Origin: Brevundimonas sp. UBA5866
GTDB taxonomy: Bacteria > Pseudomonadota > Alphaproteobacteria > Caulobacterales > Caulobacteraceae
Reading direction: 5' to 3'
Length of the DNA: 64,000 bases
Assembly (NCBI RefSeq): GCF_002432125.1
Contig: NZ_DJFS01000018.1
Coordinates: 1 to 64,000, forward strand
Numbering within the stretch: position 1 is the first letter of the stretch; each line of letters begins with the position of its first letter. A program made the translations under genes and the position numbers. The notes under the pieces were generated by a model. The model was not told the DNA's origin. It searched no databases and worked only from the letters and a program-made list of their open reading frames with translations. Below, in pieces: positions 7,940-16,186 of this stretch.

Positions 7940-9093
7940 GCTTCGGCGTCAACCGCATCGGCAACCTGTTTCAACACGCCGCCGCGCGCCTGTGAGTGGG
8001 CGAGGCCCGTGGCATTGGGCCATGCGGACAGGATGACGATGACGGTGCGGCGGTTCGGGTCGATGGTGATTGACTGGCCAAAGATGCCGTAGGCGCCGAA
8101 GCGGCCGTTGTCGTGCGTCCACCACTGGAAGCCGTAGCCTTCGTCTTTCTCGCCGATATCGGCCTGTTTGGTGGTGGCCTGTTCCAGCCAGCCGTCGGGC
8201 AGGACTTCGGTGTCGCCGATCTTGCCGCCATCGAGGATGAACTGGCCCACGCGGCCCCAGTCGCGCAAGGTGGCGATGACGCAGCAGCCGCTGGCTTCCT
8301 GACCCGTCTCGTCGATCATCCAGCCGGAATCGCGCTCCATCCCGTAGGGCTGCCACACCTTTTCGGACAGGTAGTCGGCTAATGGCTTGCCCGTGGCGCG
8401 GGTCAGAAGCACGCCGACCAGATTGGTCTCGCCCGTTGAATAGTGCCAGCGCGTGCCGGGCTCAGCCGCGCGCTTCAGCTGGCGCATGTAATGCAGGGTC
8501 GGGTCCATGCCGCCCGTCTCGTGCTTGGTGAAGAAGCGGGCCACGTCGGCGTTGGGGTCGGTATAGTCCTCGTTCCAGTCCGCGCCCGATGTCATGGTCA
8601 GAAGCTGACGCACGGTGACGCCGTCATAGGCGCTGCCTGCCAGCTCGGGCAGGTAGCGGACGATGGGCGTCTCCAGGCTTTCGATATAGCCGTCCTTGAT
8701 CGCCGCCCCGACCAGCGTCGAGGTCAGGGATTTGGCGACCGAGAAGGAGGTCCAGCGGCCCTCGGGCGTGAAGCCGAGGCCGTACTTCTCGAAACGGATG
8801 CGACCGTCCTGAAGCACGAGGATGCCGGCGGTATGCTCGCTCTGCATATAGGCATCGACGTCAAGGTCCAGCGGCTCTCCGGCGGGCAGGGGATGGGGGC
8901 GCTCGCCTGCTTTCACCACGCGATGGGGGACGATCTGTTCCATGGCGCGAAAGCCGGCCTCGCGCGCGACCTGCGGCCAGAACAGCACCTGTGACGGGGT
9001 TTCCAGTGCGGGCAGGTCATCCTGTGCCACGGCGGGCGAAACAAGCGCGGTGCCCAGGATCAGGCTGGCGGCAAGTGCGGAAAGTCGGCGCAT
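7912..9093 (-). CDS. Serine hydrolase, beta-lactamase family, secreted
   Basis: The start is ATG 9093 with a GGAGG box on the minus strand a few bases upstream; a long open extension to 9651 is rejected because it overlaps the divergent TonB receptor gene. The 393-residue product begins with a typical Sec signal peptide (MRRLSALAASLILGTALVSPAVAQ). SxxK is S118-VAK and the second motif is Y218-S-T; the third-motif region near the C-terminus reads YGIFGQS. These features fit esterase/6-aminohexanoate-oligomer hydrolase relatives rather than a true beta-lactamase. It is divergent from a TonB receptor gene, suggesting joint uptake and hydrolysis of some ester or amide. Confidence 0.85.
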   Translation of the reverse strand: MRRLSALAASLILGTALVSPAVAQDDLPALETPSQVLFWPQVAREAGFRAMEQIVPHRVVKAGERPHPLPAGEPLDLDVDAYMQSEHTAGILVLQDGRIRFEKYGLGFTPEGRWTSFSVAKSLTSTLVGAAIKDGYIESLETPIVRYLPELAGSAYDGVTVRQLLTMTSGADWNEDYTDPNADVARFFTKHETGGMDPTLHYMRQLKRAAEPGTRWHYSTGETNLVGVLLTRATGKPLADYLSEKVWQPYGMERDSGWMIDETGQEASGCCVIATLRDWGRVGQFILDGGKIGDTEVLPDGWLEQATTKQADIGEKDEGYGFQWWTHDNGRFGAYGIFGQSITIDPNRRTVIVILSAWPNATGLAHSQARGGVLKQVADAVDAEAQASNATSQ

Positions 9094-9128
9094 GGAAAAC
9101 CCCTCCGTTTCGGATTGCGACGACAGTA

Positions 9129-9147
9129 ATACGTCAAATCGACGTAT
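9129..9147. promoter_or_regulatory. Inverted repeat, probable operator in a divergent promoter region
   Basis: ATACGTC-AAATC-GACGTAT is a perfect 7-base inverted repeat with a 5-base spacer, lying in the 202-base gap between the divergent serine hydrolase and TonB receptor genes. The size and the TACGT...ACGTA shape are like TetR-family operators. A further ACGTAT lies just beyond at 9153-9158. No regulator gene is adjacent, so the cognate protein is unknown. Confidence 0.45.
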
Positions 9148-9295
9148 GTGTAACGTATGGTCCGAAGTCGGAGCGATCGTCACGCGGCTGCGGAAAAACG
9201 GTGTTGTTCCTGAGTTCGGTCGGTCGTCAGCCGTTCGCAATCGCTTCGTAGATCGCCCTTGCTCGACGCGGAGTGCGCGAGGCGAGGGATAAACC

Positions 9296-11644
9296 ATGAA
9301 ACGACTGATGGCGGCTGTGTCCTTTACAGCCCTTTCTATGGCGATCTGTGCTCCGGCACTGGCGAGTGAGAGCGACGCGGCTCCGGTCGCGGCACCGCTG
9401 AGCGATTTGAATAGCGATAGCCCGCAACGCCTGTCGGACATCGTCGTCACCGCGACCAAGCGCGCCACCAATCTGCAGGACACGCCGATCTCGATTTCGG
9501 TGGCCTCGTCCGAGGACCTGACTAACCGCAATGTGCAGAGCTTGATGGACCTGTCGGATGGCAGTGTGCCGGGTCTGCGGATCACAACCTTTGAAGCGCG
9601 CCAGTCGGCGCTGACCGTCGGCATCCGTGGCATCGTTCCCAATGACGCCAACCAGCCCGCGCGTGAACAGGGCGTTGGCGTCTATATCGACGGCGTCTAT
9701 CTGGCGCGCCAGCATGGTCTGGCGGCGGCGCTGCTGGACATCGACCGCGTGGAAGTCCTGAAGGGGCCGCAAGGCACGCTGTTCGGGCGCAATACCGAGG
9801 GCGGTGCCCTGTCGCTGATCACCAAGAAGCCGACGGGCGAGTTCGGCCTGCGGGCCGTGGCAGGGATTGGCAACCTCGATTCCTACAACTCCGAAGTCCA
9901 CGTGGACTTCCCCGCGCTGGGCGACTTTGCCTTCAAGGTCGATGGTGTGATCTCGGTGCAGGGTCCGGTGACCAAGAACCGCCTGTCGGGCGAGCAGGGC
10001 TTTGGCGAATATGACCGCCGCGGCCTGCGCGGACAGGTGCGGTGGGAGCCGAGCGATACCTTCAGCGCCACCCTTGCCGCCGACATCAGCAAGGACAAGA
10101 ACACGCCCTTCTACAGCCAGCTGCTGAACTGGAACTATTTCAACCTTCCGGTGGTGCCGTTCACCTCCACCTCCATCCCGTCAGGCAGCATCCGCGACCT
10201 GTCGCCGCTGGTCGAGGTCGAGGGCAAGGAGCGTATGCGGGTGGCCGATATCGGCGTGCCGCAGCAATGGAACATCAACGACACGCGCGGCATCGACCTG
10301 CACCTGTCGTGGCGTCCGAGCGATAATCTGGAAATCCGCTCCATCACCGCCTACCGCGATCTGGATGTGGACCAGTGGGACAATATCGGCGGGGCGCACC
10401 GTCCGCCGGTTGTCGGCCCGAACGCCAACTTCAGCCGCTATTCGCTGGCGGGCTTCTGGCAGCACCAGTTCAGTCAGGAACTGCAGGCGGTCGGCAATAT
10501 CGGTGACCGTATCGATTATGTGGCCGGTCTCTACTACTTCAAGGAAACCGTGTCGGACGACGCGGCGACACCGACGACCAACCGCTGGAACGCGGACGGC
10601 ACGGGCTACACCATCCTTGACCCGACGCCGACGCTGCGCGGTTCGCGCTTCATCGATCGCGCCTCGACCGCCCATTCGGAATCCAAGGCCATCTACGGTC
10701 AGGCCACCTGGACGCCGGATATCCTGAACGATGCCCTGCACATCACGGTCGGCGGCCGTTTCACCTGGGACGACAAGGACGGCACGCTGGAGATCGTCAA
10801 CAACGCGCTTCCGGTCGTGAACGGTGTGTCGGGCGAACTGACGTTCGCCTCCTCGGTCGAGCGTTTCGACCCGCTGGTCACGGTGGCCTATGAGGCGAGC
10901 GAGAACGTCAGCGTCTATGCCAAATACTCGACCGGATACCGTGCGGGCGGGGCGTCATCGCGCTCGCTGACCTATCGCTCGTTCGATCCGGAAGAGGTCG
11001 AAGCCTATGAGATCGGCATCAAGAGCGACCTGTTCGACAACCGCGTCCGCCTGAACGCGGCGCTGTATGCGATGGACCGCACCGACAGCCAGCTGGATTT
11101 CAGCCTGATCACCGGCACCCGCAACACGCTGGAAACGGTCAATGCGCCGGGCACGACCAAGATCCGCGGGCTTGAACTGGAGGGCCAGTTCCAAGCCACC
11201 GAGAACCTGCGTCTGTCGGCGTCCTACACCTATACCGACGCCAAGGTGCCGGACACGGCCAACCCGTTCACGGGCAAGGTCCAGCAGGTGTTCATCGCCT
11301 ATACGCCGGAAAACGCCGCCAACTTCGCCGCCGACTGGGAATCGCCCTTCATGGGGGCGACGCTCAAGGCGCACATTGACGCCAACTATGCCGATGCCAG
11401 CTACAGCTTCGAGCAGTTCGACGTGAAGAACGACAGCTCCTTCATCGTCAACGGCCGCATCGCCATCGCCGACATCCCGACCAAGCCGGGCGGTCCCGAT
11501 CTGGAGCTGGCGCTGTGGTCGCGTAACCTGCTGGACAAGACCTTCGTGTACCGCCGCGACCCGTCCAACCGCCCGACCTTCGGGGACTATGGCAACTTCA
11601 ACATGCCGCGCACTTTCGGCCTGCAGCTGACGGTCAGGTACTGA
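9296..11644 (+). CDS. TonB-dependent receptor
   Basis: 782 residues, an outer-membrane 22-strand barrel with N-terminal plug, powered by TonB-ExbBD. A signal peptide ends near ALASESD (about residue 24); the TonB box-like segment LSDIVVTATKR lies at about 46-56, followed by the plug (NLQDTPISISV, GVYIDGVYLAR, VLKGPQGTLFGRNTEGG) and a C-terminus ending in aromatic-containing QLTVRY. It resembles the receptor class for nutrients other than siderophores common in Caulobacterales and sphingomonads. Substrate unknown; the divergent secreted hydrolase is a plausible partner. Confidence 0.95.
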   Translation: MKRLMAAVSFTALSMAICAPALASESDAAPVAAPLSDLNSDSPQRLSDIVVTATKRATNLQDTPISISVASSEDLTNRNVQSLMDLSDGSVPGLRITTFEARQSALTVGIRGIVPNDANQPAREQGVGVYIDGVYLARQHGLAAALLDIDRVEVLKGPQGTLFGRNTEGGALSLITKKPTGEFGLRAVAGIGNLDSYNSEVHVDFPALGDFAFKVDGVISVQGPVTKNRLSGEQGFGEYDRRGLRGQVRWEPSDTFSATLAADISKDKNTPFYSQLLNWNYFNLPVVPFTSTSIPSGSIRDLSPLVEVEGKERMRVADIGVPQQWNINDTRGIDLHLSWRPSDNLEIRSITAYRDLDVDQWDNIGGAHRPPVVGPNANFSRYSLAGFWQHQFSQELQAVGNIGDRIDYVAGLYYFKETVSDDAATPTTNRWNADGTGYTILDPTPTLRGSRFIDRASTAHSESKAIYGQATWTPDILNDALHITVGGRFTWDDKDGTLEIVNNALPVVNGVSGELTFASSVERFDPLVTVAYEASENVSVYAKYSTGYRAGGASSRSLTYRSFDPEEVEAYEIGIKSDLFDNRVRLNAALYAMDRTDSQLDFSLITGTRNTLETVNAPGTTKIRGLELEGQFQATENLRLSASYTYTDAKVPDTANPFTGKVQQVFIAYTPENAANFAADWESPFMGATLKAHIDANYADASYSFEQFDVKNDSSFIVNGRIAIADIPTKPGGPDLELALWSRNLLDKTFVYRRDPSNRPTFGDYGNFNMPRTFGLQLTVRY

Positions 11645-11666
11645 TCCGCCCTTTAAAGGGAGGAGG

Positions 11667-11694
11667 GGGGCTTCGCTGTCGCGGAGCCCCTTTG
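11667..11694. terminator. Probable terminator between TonB receptor and LysE gene
   Basis: GGGGCTTCG pairs with CGGAGCCCC (one G-T pair and a small bulge) around CTGTCG at 11667-11690, followed by TTT only. It sits between convergent genes. The weak T run makes this a moderate call. Confidence 0.45.
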
Positions 11695-11697
11695 GCG

Positions 11698-12315
11698 TTA
11701 CGGCATGGCCCAGAACAACAGGCCGATGCCCAGCGCGATCAGAAGCGCGCCGATGATGCGGTCGATGGTGCGGCGGTTGCGGTTCACATACTGGCGCACC
11801 GCCTCGCGCGAGAGGAAGAAGGCGACCAGCGCGAACCACATCAGATGGATGGCGGAAATCAGCGCGCCATAGGCCAGTTTGACCTGTACGGCGGTGTCGT
11901 GGCCGACCACCTGCGCGTACAGGCTGATGACGAAGATGGAGGTCTTGGGGTTCAGGGCGTTGGTGACGAAGCCCAGCCAGAAATGGCGGCCCCGCCCTTC
12001 GGAGCCGGACGCTATGTCACCAGATGCGGCCTTGGCGCGGGCGGGCAGGATCATCCGCAGACCCAGATAGAGCAGATAGGCCACCCCCGCATAACGGATG
12101 ATGTCCAGCAGATCGGGCACCCAGCGCGAGACCAGTTCCAGCCCGAATACAGCATAGGTGATGTGGACCCAGCAGGCCGTGGCCACGCCCACTGCGACGC
12201 ACAGGCCTGCACGCTGGCCGTCCACCGCACTGGTCCGCGAGACCATGGCGAAGTCGGCACCGGGGCTGATGACGGCCAGTATGACGATACCGGCAAAGAG
12301 GGCGAGCTGTTCCAT
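11698..12315 (-). CDS. LysE/RhtB family amino acid exporter
   Basis: The ATG at 12315 (MEQLALFAG) is chosen because GGGA lies 7 bases upstream; the frame is open to 12345. The 205-residue inner-membrane protein has the five to six hydrophobic segments of the family and the conserved SPGADFAMVSR near the N-terminus and the NPKTSIF motif in the middle. It should export an amino acid or homoserine-like compound. It is divergent from a LysR-type regulator whose operator-like site lies in the shared gap, the usual arrangement for LysE and its regulator. Confidence 0.9.
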   Translation of the reverse strand: MEQLALFAGIVILAVISPGADFAMVSRTSAVDGQRAGLCVAVGVATACWVHITYAVFGLELVSRWVPDLLDIIRYAGVAYLLYLGLRMILPARAKAASGDIASGSEGRGRHFWLGFVTNALNPKTSIFVISLYAQVVGHDTAVQVKLAYGALISAIHLMWFALVAFFLSREAVRQYVNRNRRTIDRIIGALLIALGIGLLFWAMP

Positions 12316-12391
12316 GCGCATGTCCCATGATGGAAGATGGCTCACAGATGACGCGGTATAGCTTGTTTGAAATCGAATAAGATACCGCTAT

Positions 12392-12412
12392 TATGTGAAT
12401 TAAGCTCACATA
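12392..12412. promoter_or_regulatory. LysR-type operator between lysE-like and lysR-type genes
   Basis: TATGTGA-N7-TCACATA is a perfect 7-base inverted repeat (12392-12398 and 12406-12412) and contains the T-N11-A core expected of a LysR-family binding site. It lies between the two divergent genes. Its position also argues that translation of the regulator starts downstream, at TTG 12427. Confidence 0.65.
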
Positions 12413-12426
12413 TCGGGATTGACCGT

Positions 12427-13290
12427 TTGCGCCTGCCGCCCCTGAACAGTCTGCGCGCCTTCGAGGCGGTGGCGCGTCGTGGATCGCTGGTGACGGCGGC
12501 GGCGGAACTGAACGTGACGCACGGGGCGCTGTCCAAACAGATACGGCTGCTGGAGGAGGAGCTGGGCCACCCGCTGTTCGAGCGCCGCAATCGGGGCCTG
12601 CACCTGACGACGCGCGGGGCGTGGCTGGCGGAAAGGCTGGGGCCGCTGTTCGGCGGCTTGGCGCAGACGATGGATGCGTTCCGGCATCTGGATGCGGGGC
12701 CGCCCCCGCTGGTGGTGTCGTGCGAGCCGACGCTGTGCCTGCGTTTCCTGATTCCGGCGATGGTCGATCTGGAACAGGAAACCGGAATGGCCGTGCGGGC
12801 GCTGGCGGCGGGTGGTCCGGTGGATTTCGCCAGCCGGAACTATGATCTGGCCCTGCGCCGGCATGACTTCCCCCTGGCCGACGGCATCGAGGCCATTCCG
12901 CTGGTCGAGGAAAGGATGGGGCCGGTGGTGGCCCCTTCACTGGCGGATGCGGACCTGTCCACGGTCAACCGCCTGCACAGCCGCACGCGCCCCGGTGCGT
13001 GGAAGGAATGGCTGCGGAACCGCAAGGTCCGGTTCGAGGGGCCGGATATCCAGTACGAGCATTTCTATCTGACGCTTCAGGCGGCGCTTGCGGGGCAGGG
13101 CGTGGCGATGGCCTCGGTGCATATGGTGTCCAAGGCGCTGGAGCAGGGGCGGCTGGTCGCTCCCCACGGCTTTGCGCCCGACGGCACGGCCTATGTGCTG
13201 CTGCGTCCGTCGGGCAGGCCGGATGATCCGCGCGTGGACCGGTTGGTCGAGTGGCTGCGGGCGCGGATGCGGCTGCATCTTAACTTCTAG
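12427..13290 (+). CDS. LysR family transcriptional regulator
   Basis: 287 residues from the TTG at 12427 (GGGA at 12415-12418). The open frame reaches back to TTG 12367, but that extension has no ribosome binding site and would swallow the palindromic operator. The N-terminal winged helix reads LNSLRAFEAVARRGSLVTAAAELNV and then the recognition helix THGALSKQIRLLEEELG; the rest is a GcvA-like effector domain. It probably controls the divergent LysE exporter in response to the exported compound and represses its own expression. Its 3' end overlaps the convergent M1 peptidase gene by 11 bases. Confidence 0.92.
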   Translation: MRLPPLNSLRAFEAVARRGSLVTAAAELNVTHGALSKQIRLLEEELGHPLFERRNRGLHLTTRGAWLAERLGPLFGGLAQTMDAFRHLDAGPPPLVVSCEPTLCLRFLIPAMVDLEQETGMAVRALAAGGPVDFASRNYDLALRRHDFPLADGIEAIPLVEERMGPVVAPSLADADLSTVNRLHSRTRPGAWKEWLRNRKVRFEGPDIQYEHFYLTLQAALAGQGVAMASVHMVSKALEQGRLVAPHGFAPDGTAYVLLRPSGRPDDPRVDRLVEWLRARMRLHLNF

Positions 13291-14986
13291 GGGCGGCCTT
13301 CCACTCTTCGATGTGTGGAAGGCGACGCAGGATCTTCGACTGCGGGTCGAGGATGATGTGGGCGCTGGCGGGGGCGCTGAACACCGCCGTACCACCGGGC
13401 ATATCGACCGTGAGATGTTGGCCGTCGATCTCGACCTCGACGGGCAGGGTAAAAGACAGCTTCGATCCAGTCTGCCATGTCAGGCGCACGGCATCGGCGG
13501 ATCGCGTCATAACCAGATCGGGCAGGGCGGCGTAATAGAGGTAGGCGTCAAAGAACCAGCCCCATTCCTTGCCAGTCACCGCGTTGACGATGGCCAAATA
13601 GTCGGCGGTGGTGCGGTAGACGGGACGGAAATTTCCCGGCTGGGGATCGGCACGGTCATAGACCAGACGGCGCAGGCTTTCCTTGAAGGCGGCATCGCCG
13701 ATGTGCATCCGCAGGGTGTGGGCGATCAGCGCACCCTTGTAATAGAGGTCCAGCGCCGGACCCGTCTCGGCCTTATAGACCGTGCCCGCTGCCTGAGGTT
13801 CGCCGGAAACCAGCGGGTGCGTGTTGGACAATGTACGGCGCATGGTTTCCAGCTCGGCCTGCATCGCCCGCTCGCCGTGCAGCCAATAGGCGTAAAGCGG
13901 CTGCATATAGGTGCCGAACCCTTCATGCAGCCACATGTCGTCCCACGACACATTGGTCATCTGGTTGCCGAACCATTCGTGCGCCAGTTCATGCTGGAGC
14001 AGCCAGTCGTATCCCTTGCCGTCCAGCTTGTAGCCGTTGCCATAGGCGTTGATCGTTTGGTGCTCCATGCCGAGGTGCGGGGTCTCTACCACTCCGACCT
14101 TCTCATCGGCGAAGGGATAGGGACCGACCCATTCCTCGAAGAAATCCAGCATCGACGGCAGTTGGTCGAACAGGCCCTGCGCCTTGTCCTGCGGCACGCT
14201 GTCCAGCGCCCAAAAATGCATCGGGATGGTGTTGCCGTAGCGGCTCTCATATTGGCCCGACAACTCCTGATAGGGGCCGAAATTGAGGGTGATGGCATAG
14301 GTGTCGGGATCGCGCGTGGTCCAGTGCCATGTGGTCGAGCCGTCGCCATGTTCCTGCTTGCTGACCAAGGTGCCATTGGCGGGGGCGGACAGGCCGGCGG
14401 GCACGGTGATGTACATGTCCACGCGGGCTGGTTCGCCCATCGGGTGGTCGATGCAGGGCCAGATCAGGTCACAGCCCTCGCCCTGGACGGCGGTGGCGAT
14501 CCACGGCTTGCCATTCGATTGGCTCCAGACCCAGCCACCGTCCCACGGAGCGCGGCTGGCAGGGTGCGGGCTGCCGCCATAGGCGATGTTCACCGCCACC
14601 GATTCTCCGGCTTCCAGCGAGCGCGGCAGGGGAATGGTCAGGCGGCCCTCGGGATTGGTCCAGTCCGTGATGTCGGTATCTCCGACCTGAATGCCGTCGA
14701 TCGCGAATCGCGTATCCAGCTCCAGAACGATCGCCGAAACGGGGGACTGCGCCGTGAAATCCAGGCGGGCGTGGGCCTGAACCGTCTTGGCATCCGGATT
14801 GATGTCAAAGGCCAGGCGGGCGGAATCGAACCGGACCGCCTCCTGTTCCGGTGTGCGGGGCGTACCGCTGGACAGGGTGAAGGGCGTCGCCGTGCGCTGT
14901 TCGGAGCTGGCAAGCGCTGGGGCCGTCACGGCCATACAGGCCATAAGGGCGGTGCAGCACAACAGGGCGGGGCGGCGCAGGGGCAT
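13280..14986 (-). CDS. M1 family metallopeptidase, secreted
   Basis: 568 residues from ATG 14986 (a TTG two codons upstream is possible). The signal peptide MPLRRPALLCCTALMAC...APALA suggests export, and a Cys pair within the hydrophobic stretch leaves a lipoprotein possible. The zinc site is HELAHEWFGN at about 332 with the downstream Glu in WLHEGFGTYM, and the exopeptidase-type GMEH stands where GxMEN is usual. It should be an aminopeptidase acting on imported or periplasmic peptides. The C-terminal ERAP-like helical domain is missing, as in the short M1 enzymes of this group. A long open frame on the opposite strand is only a GC-rich shadow. Confidence 0.92.
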   Translation of the reverse strand: MPLRRPALLCCTALMACMAVTAPALASSEQRTATPFTLSSGTPRTPEQEAVRFDSARLAFDINPDAKTVQAHARLDFTAQSPVSAIVLELDTRFAIDGIQVGDTDITDWTNPEGRLTIPLPRSLEAGESVAVNIAYGGSPHPASRAPWDGGWVWSQSNGKPWIATAVQGEGCDLIWPCIDHPMGEPARVDMYITVPAGLSAPANGTLVSKQEHGDGSTTWHWTTRDPDTYAITLNFGPYQELSGQYESRYGNTIPMHFWALDSVPQDKAQGLFDQLPSMLDFFEEWVGPYPFADEKVGVVETPHLGMEHQTINAYGNGYKLDGKGYDWLLQHELAHEWFGNQMTNVSWDDMWLHEGFGTYMQPLYAYWLHGERAMQAELETMRRTLSNTHPLVSGEPQAAGTVYKAETGPALDLYYKGALIAHTLRMHIGDAAFKESLRRLVYDRADPQPGNFRPVYRTTADYLAIVNAVTGKEWGWFFDAYLYYAALPDLVMTRSADAVRLTWQTGSKLSFTLPVEVEIDGQHLTVDMPGGTAVFSAPASAHIILDPQSKILRRLPHIEEWKAAPRS

Positions 14987-15040
14987 CTTCAATCAATCCG
15001 TGAATCGCGGTTATGCAGCGAGCTTTACGGACGAAGAGGC

Positions 15041-15072
15041 AAAAGAAAAAGGCCGCTGTTTCCAGCGGCCTC
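15041..15072 (-). terminator. Terminator of rpmB
   Basis: On the minus strand GGCCGCTG-GAAA-CAGCGGCC (15070-15051), an 8-base-pair stem with a stable GAAA tetraloop, is followed by TTTTTCTTTT. It lies 30 bases after the rpmB stop. Confidence 0.93.
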
Positions 15073-15101
15073 TTCCAGAACTTCAAAATCAGCAGGGCTG
15101 A

Positions 15102-15398
15102 TTAGGCAGCGGCTTGTTCAGCCAGCTTGGCCTTGACCTGACGCTTGATACGCAGGGCAGCAGCCGAGAGCTTCTCATCACGAGCCTTCACGATGAAGGC
15201 ATCCAGACCGCCCTTGTAGTCGAGCGTGCGCAGGGCAGCGTTCGAAATACGCAGGGAGAAGGTTTGGCCCAGAGCGTCCGAGGTTACCTTGACCGTCTTC
15301 AGGGACGGCAGGAAACGACGCTTGGTCTTGATGTTCGAGTGGCTCACATTGTGGCCGACCATCGGGCCGATACCGGTGAGTTCGCAACGACGCGACAT
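15102..15398 (-). CDS. rpmB: 50S ribosomal protein L28
   Basis: 98 residues from ATG 15398 (MSRRCELTGIGPMVG). L28 sits in the large ribosomal subunit near the E site. The conserved N-terminus (C-x-x-TG, GHNVSHSN) and TKRRFLPS block are intact. The frame is open upstream to 15518 but that part is not L28. It is monocistronic with its own terminator. The length and the Ala/Lys-rich C-terminus are typical of alphaproteobacterial L28. Confidence 0.97.
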   Translation of the reverse strand: MSRRCELTGIGPMVGHNVSHSNIKTKRRFLPSLKTVKVTSDALGQTFSLRISNAALRTLDYKGGLDAFIVKARDEKLSAAALRIKRQVKAKLAEQAAA

Positions 15399-15627
15399 CT
15401 TAAGATCCTCAAGGTCACATCCGCGCAAACGTTGCGGACGCATGAAAACAGGTGGCGCGTAAGGCTTTTGGCCCACGCGAGAGGGGGCCGTATAGAGGAA
15501 GGACTCACTTGGCGTCAAGCCGAGTCTGCCCCGGAGCCGGCGACGAAAGTGGATTCTGGCGATAAATATAAGGGATCGAAGCCGTTCACGCGCCGTTCAA
15601 ACCCTCATAGCTATACCGGAGCCTATG

Positions 15628-16122
15628 ATGAGCCGTTCGAAAACCAAAACCGCTTCTCTCGCCTCCACCAAGGGCTTTCGCCTTGCGGCGCTGACATTCC
15701 CTCTGGTGGCGGGCGCAGTCCTGCTGGCGGCACCGACCTCGGCTCCGCATGCACAGGCTGCCCGCAGCGAGGTCCTGCCCGGGTACTGGGAATACACAAC
15801 CAGTGTGCTGGGGGTGCGTGACACAGAGCAGAAATGCGTGCGCCCCAGCGAGATAAACCGCTTCTTCGGCGGTCTTTCGACCCGCAAATGGCAGTGCACC
15901 TATCCGGTGCGCGAGGTCGGCGATGGCCGGACCCGTTTCGAGGGCACGTGTCAGGACCGCAAGGGCCGTCGCATCAATGTGCGCCTTGGCGGCACCTATC
16001 AGCCGGAATCGTTCCGCTTCACCGGCGGTGCCCAGCTGTCGCGCGGTACGCCCTATATTCCGGCCAGCATCACCGCCCGCCGTATCGCGGTCCAGTGTCC
16101 TGCCAACGCCGAATATTTCTGA
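15628..16122 (+). CDS. DUF3617 domain protein, exported
   Basis: 164 residues from the second of two adjacent ATG codons (15625 and 15628); GGAG at 15618-15621 is better spaced for 15628. The N-terminus is a basic stretch followed by a hydrophobic segment ending in HAQAA, an export signal. The body has the DUF3617 pattern PGYWEYTTSV near its start and three further cysteines (KCV, WQCTY, TCQD) likely to be disulphide-bonded, plus a late Cys. The function of the family is unknown; it is periplasmic. A strong terminator follows. Confidence 0.8.
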   Translation: MSRSKTKTASLASTKGFRLAALTFPLVAGAVLLAAPTSAPHAQAARSEVLPGYWEYTTSVLGVRDTEQKCVRPSEINRFFGGLSTRKWQCTYPVREVGDGRTRFEGTCQDRKGRRINVRLGGTYQPESFRFTGGAQLSRGTPYIPASITARRIAVQCPANAEYF

Positions 16123-16145
16123 TCCCGGCCTGCAGGCCCGAGAAC

Positions 16146-16181
16146 GAAAAAGCCCGCCGGAGCGATCCGACGGGCTTTTCT
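16146..16181. terminator. Bidirectional terminator after the DUF3617 gene
   Basis: AAAAGCCCG-CCGG and CCG-A-CGGGCTTTT flank an AGCGAT loop, with one internal mismatch, and are followed by TTTTC-TTT on the plus strand and TTTTTCGTT on the minus strand. It separates the DUF3617 gene from the convergent alcohol dehydrogenase. Confidence 0.85.
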
Positions 16182-16186
16182 TTAGG

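Noticed and set aside
9094..9651. N-terminal extension of the second serine hydrolase to 579 residues
   Set aside because: It would overlap the TonB receptor gene on the other strand, and an ATG with ribosome binding site and signal peptide exists at 9093.
13088..15136. 682-codon open frame on the plus strand over the M1 peptidase gene
   Set aside because: It is antisense to a protein with clear HExxH motif and signal peptide; its translation has no known motif and reflects GC-rich third positions.
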